From positions 682,001-746,000 of the forward strand of contig CAVWAL010000023.1 in NCBI GenBank assembly GCA_963752935.1: a stretch of DNA of 64,000 bases. The letters run 5' to 3'. A program made the translations under genes and the position numbers. The notes beneath the pieces were generated by a model, which saw nothing but the letters and a program-made list of their open reading frames with translations, was not told where the DNA came from and searched no databases. This DNA is from RI-153 sp963752935. GTDB taxonomy: Bacteria > Chloroflexota > Anaerolineae > Caldilineales > Caldilineaceae. Positions within the stretch are counted from its first letter, which is position 1. Each line of letters begins with the position of its first letter. Below, piece after piece: positions 43,246 to 52,672 of the stretch.

Positions 43246-43852
43246 AGGTGACCGCCAAATGATAGGATCGGCGTTGCCAACAACAGTGCAAATCCTGTTA
43301 CCAAATTCCAATCCAGCGTACTTGTAGTCTACAAGCAGTTAGTTAAGAAAGAATAAATATTTTGTAAAATTCTGCAGGGAAGTGTCTGGAGTGTCTCACT
43401 CCTGTGTGCCAGGACACAGCACCTGGTTGATTCCTCGTGTACGCTATAAAGGCTAAAGCTAAATGAGTTCTCACCCAAACACCAATAATCGGGAACATTC
43501 TGTTCCTTGATTCGTCTAATAAGGCGACGCCTTGCCTCAAACGTCATTAATTACGGGGACAGCATTATACACTACTTGTGAGCGATTTGTGCGCGGAAGA
43601 TGCTATCAGAGTCCTTACAGTTTTTCGTATATATCCGTCCAGTATAACCGTCCAGCCTGATAAGGTGCACTTTTGAAATCTAATGGGTCAAAGGTCCACT
43701 AAAAGTCGTAACCGTCGCAGAACTTTCAGTGGATTCCATCCTTTGTGGCAAGACTTATAGTGAACCCTAGATAATTACCCGCCAAATCAAGGTCACGATA
43801 GCGATTCAAACGACACCAAATCCTGTCGTTGGGCAACGGTCCGAAAGGGATC

Positions 43853-43865
43853 TTGACTGAGTCAA
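43853..43865. promoter_or_regulatory. 13-base palindrome upstream of the BNR gene
   Basis: TTGACT-G-AGTCAA is a perfect palindrome 118 bases before the BNR protein start. It has the size and symmetry of an operator half-site pair, but no regulator is identified. Confidence 0.3.
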
Positions 43866-43982
43866 ACAACTGTTTTGATTCATCGCTATAGTGAAGTCAC
43901 ACAAGAAGATTCACAAGTTTGGATGAGAAAAATCAACAATCTTATTCAAACATACATATACGGACTCGATGGAGGAACAGAG

Positions 43983-45260
43983 ATGAACTTGCGAAGACTA
44001 TTAATGATACTGGTGACCCTCCTGCTGACCGGTGCAGTATTTGTAGGCATGGTCAGTGCATCGGAGCCCAAACCGGAACCAACCATTGCCGATCTGCAAA
44101 ATGTTCGTGATTTTGCAGCGGCAACGACCGTTGACGGCACCAATTATGCGGTTGACGGCGGAGCTCTCTTCGCCGGTATGCCGGGAAGCTGGCAAGCCAT
44201 CGCTACGCCCGAAAACGTGATTGTCAATGCCGTCGCAACCAGCCGCCTCGATGCGACGCTTTACATCGGCGCCGCCAACGAACTGGCCATTTACCGTTCG
44301 AATGATGGCGGTGATTCCTGGTCACGCATTCCGCTTGACACAGAAGCCGTCGGCAGCGTGACCGATATTGCCGTCGATGCCGACAACCGCCTGGTCTTCA
44401 TCGGCACCGATACCGATGGACTGCACCGACTGCGTGACGTTGGCGCCAGCATGATTGAAGGCGGCCATCTGATGCTAAATGAGCCTGTCCTCGAAGTTGT
44501 GGCAGCCAGTGATGGCTCGGGCATGGCATTCGCCCGCACGCAGTGGAATCTCTACCGGGCCGAAGAGTTCGGTCTGAGTTGGGTGGCGGTTGAGAACTTA
44601 CCCAGCCCGGCCACGGCCATCGCAATCGCAGACACGACACCGGCCACGATCTTCGTCGGTACCGCCGCCAGTGGCGTGCGCATGAGCCAGGACGGTATCA
44701 ACTGGCAGACCGCGAACAATGGCCTCAACTTTGCGCCGGGTTCGCAGCTCTTCATCGATGCTCTGGCCGTTGATGCTGCTCAGCCGCAGGTTCTCTACGT
44801 CAGTTCCAGCCTGTCGGTGGGTTCCACAAGCCTGCATACCACACCGCTGGGTGTGAGCATGAGCACCGATGGTGCGCAGGTATGGCAGACCCTGGAAAGC
44901 GCAGTAGACAATGTTGCTATCACCGATTTGATGCCGCTGAGCGGACGCACAGGCGCCGTCTATGCGCTGACCGAAGCCAGCCGCACACCGTTGGCCCTGG
45001 GCGATGCGCCGGCCTTTGAACTGGCCAGTGTTAACCCGCAGACCGTAGATGCGACCGCCGTCGAAGCGCCGGTCACCGTTGCGACAACTGCCGCTGACCA
45101 GGGCATGGACGTGCTCTCCATCCTGGCCTGGGTGCTGGCTGCCCTGGCCGCCGTCGGCCTCATGGTCATCGTGTGGCTCGACCTGGCCCGCCGCCGCTCT
45201 GCACAGCCGGAAACGGGTATCCTGGCGACACAGCCGATTCGCCACAGCAAAGATTCGTAA
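43983..45260 (+). CDS. Membrane-anchored BNR/sortilin-like beta-propeller protein
   Basis: 425 residues. A signal peptide (1-~27, TGAVFVGMVSASE) precedes a propeller with repeated exposed-strand motifs YRSNDGGDSWSRI, YRAEEFGLSWVAV, RMSQDGINWQTAN and SMSTDGAQVWQTL, the S-x-DG-x-xW pattern of BNR/Asp-box and Vps10-type propellers. A single C-terminal membrane helix (ILAWVLAALAAVGLMVIVWL) and a short basic tail anchor it with the propeller outside. GGAGGA precedes the start at 43983. The gene is a single unit closed by the terminator at 45293. No catalytic sialidase residues are evident, so a binding or scaffold role is more likely. Confidence 0.82.
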   Translation: MNLRRLLMILVTLLLTGAVFVGMVSASEPKPEPTIADLQNVRDFAAATTVDGTNYAVDGGALFAGMPGSWQAIATPENVIVNAVATSRLDATLYIGAANELAIYRSNDGGDSWSRIPLDTEAVGSVTDIAVDADNRLVFIGTDTDGLHRLRDVGASMIEGGHLMLNEPVLEVVAASDGSGMAFARTQWNLYRAEEFGLSWVAVENLPSPATAIAIADTTPATIFVGTAASGVRMSQDGINWQTANNGLNFAPGSQLFIDALAVDAAQPQVLYVSSSLSVGSTSLHTTPLGVSMSTDGAQVWQTLESAVDNVAITDLMPLSGRTGAVYALTEASRTPLALGDAPAFELASVNPQTVDATAVEAPVTVATTAADQGMDVLSILAWVLAALAAVGLMVIVWLDLARRRSAQPETGILATQPIRHSKDS

Positions 45261-45292
45261 CTAACTCGAATCCACTCAATTTGCACCCCGAA

Positions 45293-45328
45293 AGAGACGT
45301 CCCCTCCCCTGAGGACGTCTCTTTTTTG
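45293..45328 (+). terminator. Rho-independent terminator
   Basis: AGAGACGTCC (45293-45302) pairs with GGACGTCTCT (45313-45322) and is followed by a run of six T. It ends the BNR gene. Confidence 0.9.
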
Positions 45329-45546
45329 TTGGAGTGTGTTAGTCAAGTTGGGGCGGGCACAGGCCGGGAACTTTTCGCCGCAGCAACCGGCGTCTTCTCT
45401 CTTGTCGCCCCCTCCTCGTGAAGTCCCCGCAGGTTCGCTCCCAATCCAAACCAGATCCATTATCCGAACTCGGCTTGTCGTTTCTGCTGTTTAGATCGAT
45501 AATCGCTTCATCTTCAGTCTCCTCTTGTCACGAAAGGAACTCGGAC

Positions 45547-46632
45547 GTGCCCACCCCATTGATCTTCGACGGTCACAACGACACCATTCTCCGGCTTTTT
45601 AACCCGAAACCGGATCGGCCCGACTCTTTCTTCACGCATAATGAACACGGACACATTGATCTGCCGCGTGCTCGCGCCGGTGGGCTGGGCGGCGGATTCT
45701 TTGCCCTCTTCGTGCCCAATCAACGCAAGCCAGGAGCAGAGTCTCCCTTCCCTGGGGCCGGTTTGAAGAGTGAAAAGGATGCACCGGCCCGCTACGAGAC
45801 GCCACTGCCGCCGATGCTCGATCACGCCTACGCCCTCCAATACGCCATCGGCATGGTTGCCACACTCTTCGACGTGGAAAAGGAAAGCGCAGGCGCGGTC
45901 AAGATCGTGCGCAGCGCCGATGAACTGGAAAGCTGCCTGGCCGACGGCACGCTGGCCGTGATTCTGCATTTTGAGGGCGCCGAAGCCATCGATGAGGATC
46001 TGCACGCGTTGCACGTCTTCTACGCTGCAGGGTTGCGTTCTCTAGGCCCGGTGTGGAGTCGACCCAACATCTTTGCACACGGTGTGCCTTTTGCGTTCCC
46101 CGCCACACCGGACATTGGTCCCGGCCTTACGGACGCCGGCAAACGATTGGTGAAAACGTGCAACGAACTGGGGATCATGCTCGATCTCTCGCACCTCAAT
46201 GAAAAGGGTTTCTGGGATGTTGCCGAGCTGAGCAACGCCCCATTGGTGGCAACCCACTCGGGGGCACATGCCCTGAGCGCGAGCCCGCGCAACCTGACTG
46301 ATGCTCAACTAGACGCTATTGCGCAATCGGGCGGTGTCGCGGGCGTCAACTTCCACATCGGTTTCCTGCGCGAAGACGGCCGCGCCGATCAGGAGACATC
46401 CCTGGCCGAGATTGTGCGTCATGTCGATTACATGGTCGAGCGCATGGGTATTGATCACGTGGCGCTAGGCTCAGACTTTGACGGAGCCACGATGCCCCAT
46501 GATCTCAAGGATGCAGCGGGCCTGCCCAAATTAGTAGAAGCGCTGGAAGATCGCGGCTACACCGGCGAGACATTGACCAAGATCGCCCACGGCAACTGGG
46601 TGCGTCTCCTGCGCTCTACGTGGAAAGGATAA
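45547..46632 (+). CDS. Membrane dipeptidase family (M19) peptidase
   Basis: About 361 residues covering the M19 renal-dipeptidase fold. Zinc ligands and neighbours are visible: FDGHNDTILRLF (His-x-Asp), AVILHFEGAEAID (bridging Glu), MLDLSHLNEKGFWD and VATHSGAHALSASPRNL (His ligands) and HVALGSDFDGA. These enzymes cleave dipeptides, including D-amino-acid ones. The start is set at the GTG at 45547, nine bases after AAAGGA, giving a protein that begins directly with the conserved strand; a longer frame from 45418 has no such site. No signal peptide is seen, so it acts in the cytoplasm, probably in peptide or muropeptide recycling. Confidence 0.9.
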   Translation: MPTPLIFDGHNDTILRLFNPKPDRPDSFFTHNEHGHIDLPRARAGGLGGGFFALFVPNQRKPGAESPFPGAGLKSEKDAPARYETPLPPMLDHAYALQYAIGMVATLFDVEKESAGAVKIVRSADELESCLADGTLAVILHFEGAEAIDEDLHALHVFYAAGLRSLGPVWSRPNIFAHGVPFAFPATPDIGPGLTDAGKRLVKTCNELGIMLDLSHLNEKGFWDVAELSNAPLVATHSGAHALSASPRNLTDAQLDAIAQSGGVAGVNFHIGFLREDGRADQETSLAEIVRHVDYMVERMGIDHVALGSDFDGATMPHDLKDAAGLPKLVEALEDRGYTGETLTKIAHGNWVRLLRSTWKG

Positions 46633-46693
46633 ATAGGCCCACCCCCAGGTTTGGTCGCCGTTTGGTTATTTGATCCTACAAAGGAGCCCCACC

Positions 46694-47066
46694 ATGCGCA
46701 CAGGAGAATCGATTCAGCCGCTCAATATCAGCGTTAAGCGTGCCGAAGAGCGCCCAGACAGTCCGCAAGGGGAGCTCGTCTTCCGTCTTCGCGGTCTGGC
46801 AGGCGCAGCGTCGCACTTCTGCCTCACCGCTTGATGACGATACCCAGGTAGACGGACCTGTGGATGAAATTACCCCCATGGACGTGCCGGACATGACCGG
46901 CATCCGCCGGGAGGCATGGCGGCAGGTGGGCGTGGCCTTCAATCGGGATTCGTCGTTTGCCAGCTATGCGCGCGTGCATGGTCTGGGTGCGCCGTTGACC
47001 AATGAATTTGACTCCGGCGCCTTCCGCGGCCAGGGATTCGTGGGCGGCATCGTTATACGCTCCTAG
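46694..47066 (+). pseudogene. Small protein next to the muramidase gene, frameshifted
   Basis: MRTGESIQPLNISVKRAEER starts at 46694 behind AAAGGAG and runs to LRGLAGAASHFCLTA, where the frame ends. The following part in another frame reads DVPDMTGIRREAWRQVGVAF, SFASYARVHGLGAPLTNEFD and GFVGGIVIRS. Together they give a ~123-residue protein with one extra base near 46825. The second part resembles a module I associate with peptidoglycan-lytic Chloroflexota proteins, from memory only. It is 50 bases before the giant muramidase gene on the same strand, so it is probably a partner. Confidence 0.5.
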
Positions 47067-47116
47067 AGGGCAGTGGCACTTGATCCGGCATATGGCCTGG
47101 TAAAGGAGATCAAGCA

Positions 47117-50100
47117 ATGAACAAACTCGGCTTCTATACACAGAACAGCCAGGGCGTGCACCAATGGATCAGCGAGGTGCAACCGCCGGTGATGTTGATC
47201 CATGCCTGGGATCAAGGGCTGCTCAAAGAGATCCGGCAATCGCGCTCGCCCAACACCTTTATGATTGGGCGCATGGACTATATCCACTTTGACGGCAACA
47301 AACAACCCATCACGCAAAACTTGATCAACCAATGGCTCGACGGCGGCGACCCAGCCGGGGCCGGGCGTCGGCTGGCCGAGCATATCCTCAACGATAACTT
47401 TCAACTGGCCCAGCAGCGCGAAAGCGGACGTCTGCTCGTGGATGCGTGGATGAGCATCAACGAGCCGATCCCCGGCCCGGCCTCGGGCGCCTTCGGGCGT
47501 GGCGGCGCAGAACGCGAGGAAATCGAGCGGCGGCTGCGCGCCTATGATCGCTTTCAGGTAGCCTTCCGCCATACATTGATGGAACACGGCATCGAAGCGG
47601 TGGCCTTCAACTTTGGTGCGGGGAACTTCACCCAGCCCGAACACTACCTAGACTACTTCGAGGGCACGCTGGACAGCTATACCTACCTGGGCTTCCATGA
47701 ATACGGTTGGCCGGCACTGAGCACCGAAGTCGACCCCGGCGCAGTCTCCAGCGCGGGGAGCTATCGGCCCATCATCAAGGGGATCCGCGGCAAGACGGGG
47801 CGATCCTATAAGGCGATTATGACCGAAGCCGGGCTGGCGCGTATGTTCAAACACAATGACGGCGCCGGTGACGTAGGCTGGCTCTATCCGCCCGACAGCA
47901 TCGGTCAGGAGCATTACTGGCGCTCACTGGACTGGTTCAACGATTACCTGGTTCAGGATGATTTCGCCCTCGGTGCGTGTCTGTTCCAGGTGGGGCATGG
48001 CGCAGGATGGGAGACCTTCCGCCATATCGGCCAGGATAACGACAGTCACCCCATCGAGATTCTCAACCGTGTCAAGACGCTGCGCGACAAGGTGCATCCG
48101 CTGCCGGTGGAGACCGAGGATCCCGTGATTCCAACCGTTCAGCCCCCACAGCGCCTCGATCTCCTTGACAATCCTGCCGGCGATGAGGAGCAACCGGCCA
48201 CAATGGCGCCGCAGATAGATACTCCGGCAGTGCAGATGGAGCAGGTCATCGTCCGTCAAAAGATTGGCATTGATGCCAACCGTCCTGTCGACCCAGACAG
48301 TGGCCAGGTGGATCCGCGGCTGGGCGATCCTGCCATCATTGCCGATACGGGCGCAGGCTGGGTGCGCATCAACTTTGTGATTGGGCCGGCCTGGTCGGGT
48401 CCGCAAGATCCCGGCTTCCAACAGACGTACATGGGCATCCTCGACGGACTGCGGAACCGCGGCATCCAGATCTACGGGTTGATCGGCCATGAAGCCATGC
48501 CCGATCAGCCCGTGGATCAGTTGCGCGGTGCTCCGCCTGCGGGCCGGCCCCAGCACGAGTGGATCGATCGCTATGTGCAGACGTACGTGCAGATCGCGCG
48601 CATCTTCCACGATCGCGTCGATGTCTTCGAGGCGTACAACGAGCCCGACGATTTCCACGGCGGCGGCGACAACTGGATCCACCCCGGCTGGTTTGCCGTC
48701 CTCATGCAGGCGCTGCACACTCAATTGCGCGCGGACCCGGTTACCCGGTCGGTGCGTCTGGTTTCGGGTCCGTTGCAAGGATTACACAACGACGACGAGC
48801 ACCACAACGGCAACGGCGGAGCCAGGTATCTGCGCAAGATGTACCAAGAGGGCAAAGCGCGCTACGGTTGGGGCTCGTCCGCTCCCTTCCCCTTCGACGG
48901 GGTGGGCTACCATCTCTATGTGGCGCAGAGCCCGGCCAGCAGCAATGAGAAGATTCGCCAGAAATACGACGAGTACATGAGCGAGTTCCGCCAGGTGATC
49001 GGCGAGGAAGAAGGCGCGGCCAAACCGATTTACCTGTCCGAATTTGGCTGGATGAGCAACTTCGGCAACGAAGACTTCCAGATGCGCGCCATGCAGCTTG
49101 GCCTGGATCTGGCCCTCAACGATCCTTCGCTGGCACTGGTCATATGGTTTAGTACACAGGACTTCGACCCCGAAGACAACCACAAATTCTATGGCCTCTA
49201 CCGCAAAGGATCACTTGACGCCGGCAACCGCAAGCCGATCTACAATCTCTTCCGCACAATCTGTGCACAAGCTAAGGAAGTGCCTGTGACTACAACCACC
49301 AGCATACCCACGCCAATATCCCCAAAAGTGTCGGATCTGCCGCCGGTGAAGTTGCCGCGCATCTACACCGATCAGCAGATCATCGATGCCTTTGCCAACG
49401 CTGCCGAACGGTTCAAGCTGGGCCAATGGGATCTGCTGACCCGGGCCGGGTTCAACGTCAACGAACTGGCGCAGGCGCGCTCGGCGCTCTTCAATGGGCC
49501 ATCGCCGGCACAGATGATGGCGCTTACCTCTGTGGAGCGCGCTGTCGTCACCCAGGAATTGCTGGGCGAGTTACTCAAAAAGGTTCGATGGGTCGGGCTG
49601 ATCACGGCCAGCGATGGGCTGAACCTGCGCACCGGCCCCGGCGACGAAAACGCCCTCATTGATAGCATCCCTCACGACGAGTTGGTGCAGGTGCTACACG
49701 AAGAAGATGGCTGGCTCTTCGTAATGTGGCATGGCAAACCTGGCTACGTCTCCGCAACGTGGGTGACGCAGCGCACGTCCGCAACGCCGGTGACACCGGC
49801 TGCGCCGGCCGCGGACATCAACACCGTCCTGCGCCAGGTATGGGAGACACACCACACTCTCTTCATGGATGAGTCAACACGTCTGGGCATCGACCCTGCC
49901 ATTGCGCTGGCCGTGCTAATGGCCGAATCAGGCGGACGCACGGCGGCCGCGGATGGACGGCCGATTATCCGCTTTGAGGTGCATGTCTTCTTCGATCAGT
50001 GGGGTTTTCAAAATCCCGAACTCTTTGGGCGCTTCTTTGAGTTTGATCCCAATGAGCGCTGGAAGGGACATCGCTGGCGGCGCCGCGTCGAGGATCCCTT

Positions 50101-51037
50101 CCAGGCCTGTCACAACTCACAGGCCGACGAGTGGGCGGTTCTTGATTTCGCCCGCAGCATGCACGAGGAACTGACCCTGCGTTCGACCAGTATCGGTGCG
50201 GCGCAGATCATGGGCTTCAACTATGAGCTCGCCGGCTACGATTCGGCGACGGCCATGTTCAAAGACTTCCAGCACAGCCCCGAGAACCAGATCCGCTGCT
50301 TCTTCCGCTATATAGCCGGGCGCGGCATTGACGAAGCGCTGCGTCGCAACGATTTCCTGGCCTTTGCCTCTGGCTACAACGGCAGCGGCCAGGCTGAGCT
50401 CTACCGCGGCATCATCCTGCGCTATCTCGAGCGCGTGCGCGCCCAGATACCTGAAGTGGCGGGGGGCGTGCGCGCCATCGGCCCCGATGACATCCCCGAA
50501 CGTCTGCCCCAACCACTTGGGCCGGATCAACTGGGCGGCAAGACGCTGGCCGAGGTAGATCTGGCACTCTACGAGGCGTGGCGTTCGCACATCCAACAGG
50601 GATTCAAGAACAATCAGACCATGTTTGACAGCGTCCTCAATGGCTTTATGAGCCCGTATTGGACGACGGTGTGGATGTACCGGGCGCTCTTCGTCGTCGG
50701 TATCCTCTCGTTCGTGGCGGCCATTGTGCTCGCCTACGTCACGCAGGATAACCCAACCACGGCCATCGGCGGCGCCGCTGTCTTCGGCGCGGTGGGTGTG
50801 CTCGCCTTCCTTTCGTTCTTCCTCAGCCGTCCACTGCAAGCGTTGGAAGAAAACCTGCAACTGATCACCTGGCTGGGCATCATCTATAATACGTACTGGA
50901 CACGCATGGCCTACATCTCGAAGCTGGAAACCGTGCAAGAAGATATCGACGCCGCCAGCAGCAAGACGGTGGAACAGATCAAAGAACTTTTGGATAAGCA
51001 TGCGGAATTAAGCGGCAAGCGACCAGGGCTGAGATAG
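47117..51037 (+). CDS. Giant membrane protein: two glycosidase-like barrels, SH3 domain and N-acetylmuramidase
   Basis: 1306 residues. Residues 1-~330 are a TIM-barrel-like domain (SINEPIPG, YLGFHEYGWP, IMTEAGLAR). Residues ~375-720 form a clan GH-A-type barrel with FEAYNEPDDFHGGG as acid/base and IYLSEFGWMSNFG as nucleophile region. Residues ~830-895 are a bacterial SH3 domain (GLNLRTGPGDENALIDSIP, WHGKPGYVSATWV). Residues ~920-1130 match the DUF3380 N-acetylmuramidase (ALAVLMAESGGRT, IRFEVHVFFDQWG, STSIGAAQIMGFNYELAGY). Two membrane helices lie at ~1180-1240, with a coiled C-terminal tail. No N-terminal signal is seen, although AAGGAG before 47117 supports this start. Probably remodels or attacks cell-wall glycan. 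Confidence 0.85.
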   Translation: MNKLGFYTQNSQGVHQWISEVQPPVMLIHAWDQGLLKEIRQSRSPNTFMIGRMDYIHFDGNKQPITQNLINQWLDGGDPAGAGRRLAEHILNDNFQLAQQRESGRLLVDAWMSINEPIPGPASGAFGRGGAEREEIERRLRAYDRFQVAFRHTLMEHGIEAVAFNFGAGNFTQPEHYLDYFEGTLDSYTYLGFHEYGWPALSTEVDPGAVSSAGSYRPIIKGIRGKTGRSYKAIMTEAGLARMFKHNDGAGDVGWLYPPDSIGQEHYWRSLDWFNDYLVQDDFALGACLFQVGHGAGWETFRHIGQDNDSHPIEILNRVKTLRDKVHPLPVETEDPVIPTVQPPQRLDLLDNPAGDEEQPATMAPQIDTPAVQMEQVIVRQKIGIDANRPVDPDSGQVDPRLGDPAIIADTGAGWVRINFVIGPAWSGPQDPGFQQTYMGILDGLRNRGIQIYGLIGHEAMPDQPVDQLRGAPPAGRPQHEWIDRYVQTYVQIARIFHDRVDVFEAYNEPDDFHGGGDNWIHPGWFAVLMQALHTQLRADPVTRSVRLVSGPLQGLHNDDEHHNGNGGARYLRKMYQEGKARYGWGSSAPFPFDGVGYHLYVAQSPASSNEKIRQKYDEYMSEFRQVIGEEEGAAKPIYLSEFGWMSNFGNEDFQMRAMQLGLDLALNDPSLALVIWFSTQDFDPEDNHKFYGLYRKGSLDAGNRKPIYNLFRTICAQAKEVPVTTTTSIPTPISPKVSDLPPVKLPRIYTDQQIIDAFANAAERFKLGQWDLLTRAGFNVNELAQARSALFNGPSPAQMMALTSVERAVVTQELLGELLKKVRWVGLITASDGLNLRTGPGDENALIDSIPHDELVQVLHEEDGWLFVMWHGKPGYVSATWVTQRTSATPVTPAAPAADINTVLRQVWETHHTLFMDESTRLGIDPAIALAVLMAESGGRTAAADGRPIIRFEVHVFFDQWGFQNPELFGRFFEFDPNERWKGHRWRRRVEDPFQACHNSQADEWAVLDFARSMHEELTLRSTSIGAAQIMGFNYELAGYDSATAMFKDFQHSPENQIRCFFRYIAGRGIDEALRRNDFLAFASGYNGSGQAELYRGIILRYLERVRAQIPEVAGGVRAIGPDDIPERLPQPLGPDQLGGKTLAEVDLALYEAWRSHIQQGFKNNQTMFDSVLNGFMSPYWTTVWMYRALFVVGILSFVAAIVLAYVTQDNPTTAIGGAAVFGAVGVLAFLSFFLSRPLQALEENLQLITWLGIIYNTYWTRMAYISKLETVQEDIDAASSKTVEQIKELLDKHAELSGKRPGLR

Positions 51038-51334
51038 CGTAGGCAGCAAGAGCCGTACAGCCCCAATCGCATCATCAATTTTGTCCTGCGCGCTTCTGTT
51101 GATCTTGTATTTCCACTGTGATATAGTATTTTTGGCCTATGTAAGTTTTTGCGAACCGACTGCGAGTTGTGCCTGCGTTAGTTGGTATCCGGCAGGTATC
51201 TGATCCGGTGCTTCTTCCCCCCCCACATAAATTGTCAGCCTTCGCCCGATTGTTGTGCGACAACCAGGCGGTCTGAGTTCTGTCCGTTATCATCAGTTTC
51301 AACCTCACCCCAAAAAGTATAGGAGAGTTGACGC

Positions 51335-52672
51335 ATGTCGAGTGATATGAACCGACGTAAGTTTCTGCAGATGATGGGTATGGGCGCAGCCGGCGCAGCA
51401 TTAGCCGCCTGTGCACCCGCAGCGGCGCCAGGAGCCGCACCGGCCGCAGGCGCCCCCACGGCCGCCGCCGAGGCCGCCGCCACGGATGCCGGCAAGCTGG
51501 AAATCTTCTCGTGGTGGACTTCAGGTGGAGAGGTTGAAGCGCTCGAAGCCCTCTATGACATCTACCAGAAAGAGTATCCAGATGTCGAAATCGTCAACGC
51601 CGCTTTGGCCAGCGGCACCGGCCAGGGTGGTAACATGAAGGCCCTGCTCGAAACCCGTATGATGGGCGGCCAACCCCCCGAAAGCTTCCAGGTTCACCTG
51701 GGCCGAGAATTGATCGACAGCCACGTGGTTGCAGGACGCATGGAACCCCTGGATGAACTCTACGCCTCGGAAGGGTTCAACGACGTCTTCCCCAAAGACC
51801 TGCTGGAGATCGCCTCCTACGAAGGGCATCCCTGGTCGGTGCCGGTTAACATCCATCGCGCCAACGTACTGTGGTATCGCCCTTCCAAGCTGGAAGCAAT
51901 CGGTGCTTCTGAGCCGCCCAAGGATTGGGATGAATTCTTTGTAATGGCCGACCAACTCAAAGAAGCCGGCATCCCGGCCATCGCCATTGCCGGCGCCGAC
52001 GGCAGCTTCAACGGCCACGAACTGGAGACCATTCTGATCGCGCTGATGGGGCCGGAAGACTGGCGGGGACTGTTCGACGGCAGCGTCGGCTGGGACGACG
52101 AGCGTGTCACGCAGGCGTTGGATATCCTGAACCGCATGTGGGACTATACGCTGCCCGATTACCTGAGCATCACCTGGGGCGACATCAACGATCGCTTTGT
52201 CACCGATGACGGCCCGGCCATGATGATCATGGGCGACTGGACCCACGGCGTGCTCAAGTCTTTGGGCTTCAGCGATTACAAGTGGGCGCCGAGCCCTGGC
52301 ACCGCCGGTCTGTTCGACATGTTGTCCGACTCCTTCGGTCTGCCCAAGGGTGTCACCTACCGCGACAATGCGATCAACTGGTTGAAGGTCTGCGGTTCTC
52401 GCGAGGGCCAGGATGCCTTCAATCCGATCAAGGGATCGATTTCGGCTCGCACCGATGCCGATGTCAGCGTCTATGACGAATATCAACTGTCGGCCATGGA
52501 AGACTGGAAGACCAACACGCTGGTGGCCAGCCTACAGCACGGCGCCGCGGCCAAACAGAGCTTCTTGCTAGACTACGACCTCGCTATCAATGACATGCTG
52601 GCAAGCCGAGACGTGGCGCAGACCCAGGCCATGTTGGTGACGGCAGCGGAGGATGCAGAGTTTGGCGAATAA
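51335..52672 (+). CDS. ABC transporter sugar-binding lipoprotein
   Basis: 445 residues of family 1 extracellular solute-binding proteins, glucose/mannose type. The N-terminus combines a twin-arginine motif (MNRRKFLQMMG) with a lipobox (LAAC), followed by a long Ala/Pro linker. The mature part starts KLEIFSWWTSGGEVEALEAL and includes the hinge segment PWSVPVNIHRANVLWYRPS and GPAMMIMGDWTHG, both usual in this family. It captures a mono- or oligosaccharide outside the membrane. Its 3' end overlaps the permease gene. AGGAGAGTTGACGC precedes the start. Promoter expected in 51038-51334, which otherwise shows nothing recognisable. Confidence 0.93.
   Translation: MSSDMNRRKFLQMMGMGAAGAALAACAPAAAPGAAPAAGAPTAAAEAAATDAGKLEIFSWWTSGGEVEALEALYDIYQKEYPDVEIVNAALASGTGQGGNMKALLETRMMGGQPPESFQVHLGRELIDSHVVAGRMEPLDELYASEGFNDVFPKDLLEIASYEGHPWSVPVNIHRANVLWYRPSKLEAIGASEPPKDWDEFFVMADQLKEAGIPAIAIAGADGSFNGHELETILIALMGPEDWRGLFDGSVGWDDERVTQALDILNRMWDYTLPDYLSITWGDINDRFVTDDGPAMMIMGDWTHGVLKSLGFSDYKWAPSPGTAGLFDMLSDSFGLPKGVTYRDNAINWLKVCGSREGQDAFNPIKGSISARTDADVSVYDEYQLSAMEDWKTNTLVASLQHGAAAKQSFLLDYDLAINDMLASRDVAQTQAMLVTAAEDAEFGE

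Larger units (their letters stand above)
42983..43982. other. Kilobase gene-free stretch
   Basis: Between the IS701 remnant and the BNR protein no frame shows both a ribosome site and a recognisable protein. The stretch contains repeat element A copy 2 (43153-43245), the TTGACT/AGTCAA palindrome (43853-43865) and the GGAGGA ribosome site before 43983. A 72-codon frame at 43329-43547 (minus) is not convincing. Confidence 0.5.

Noticed and set aside
43329..43547. A 72-codon minus-strand frame in the kilobase gap
   Set aside because: No ribosome site with good spacing, no recognisable protein text, and overlapping frames are similarly open.
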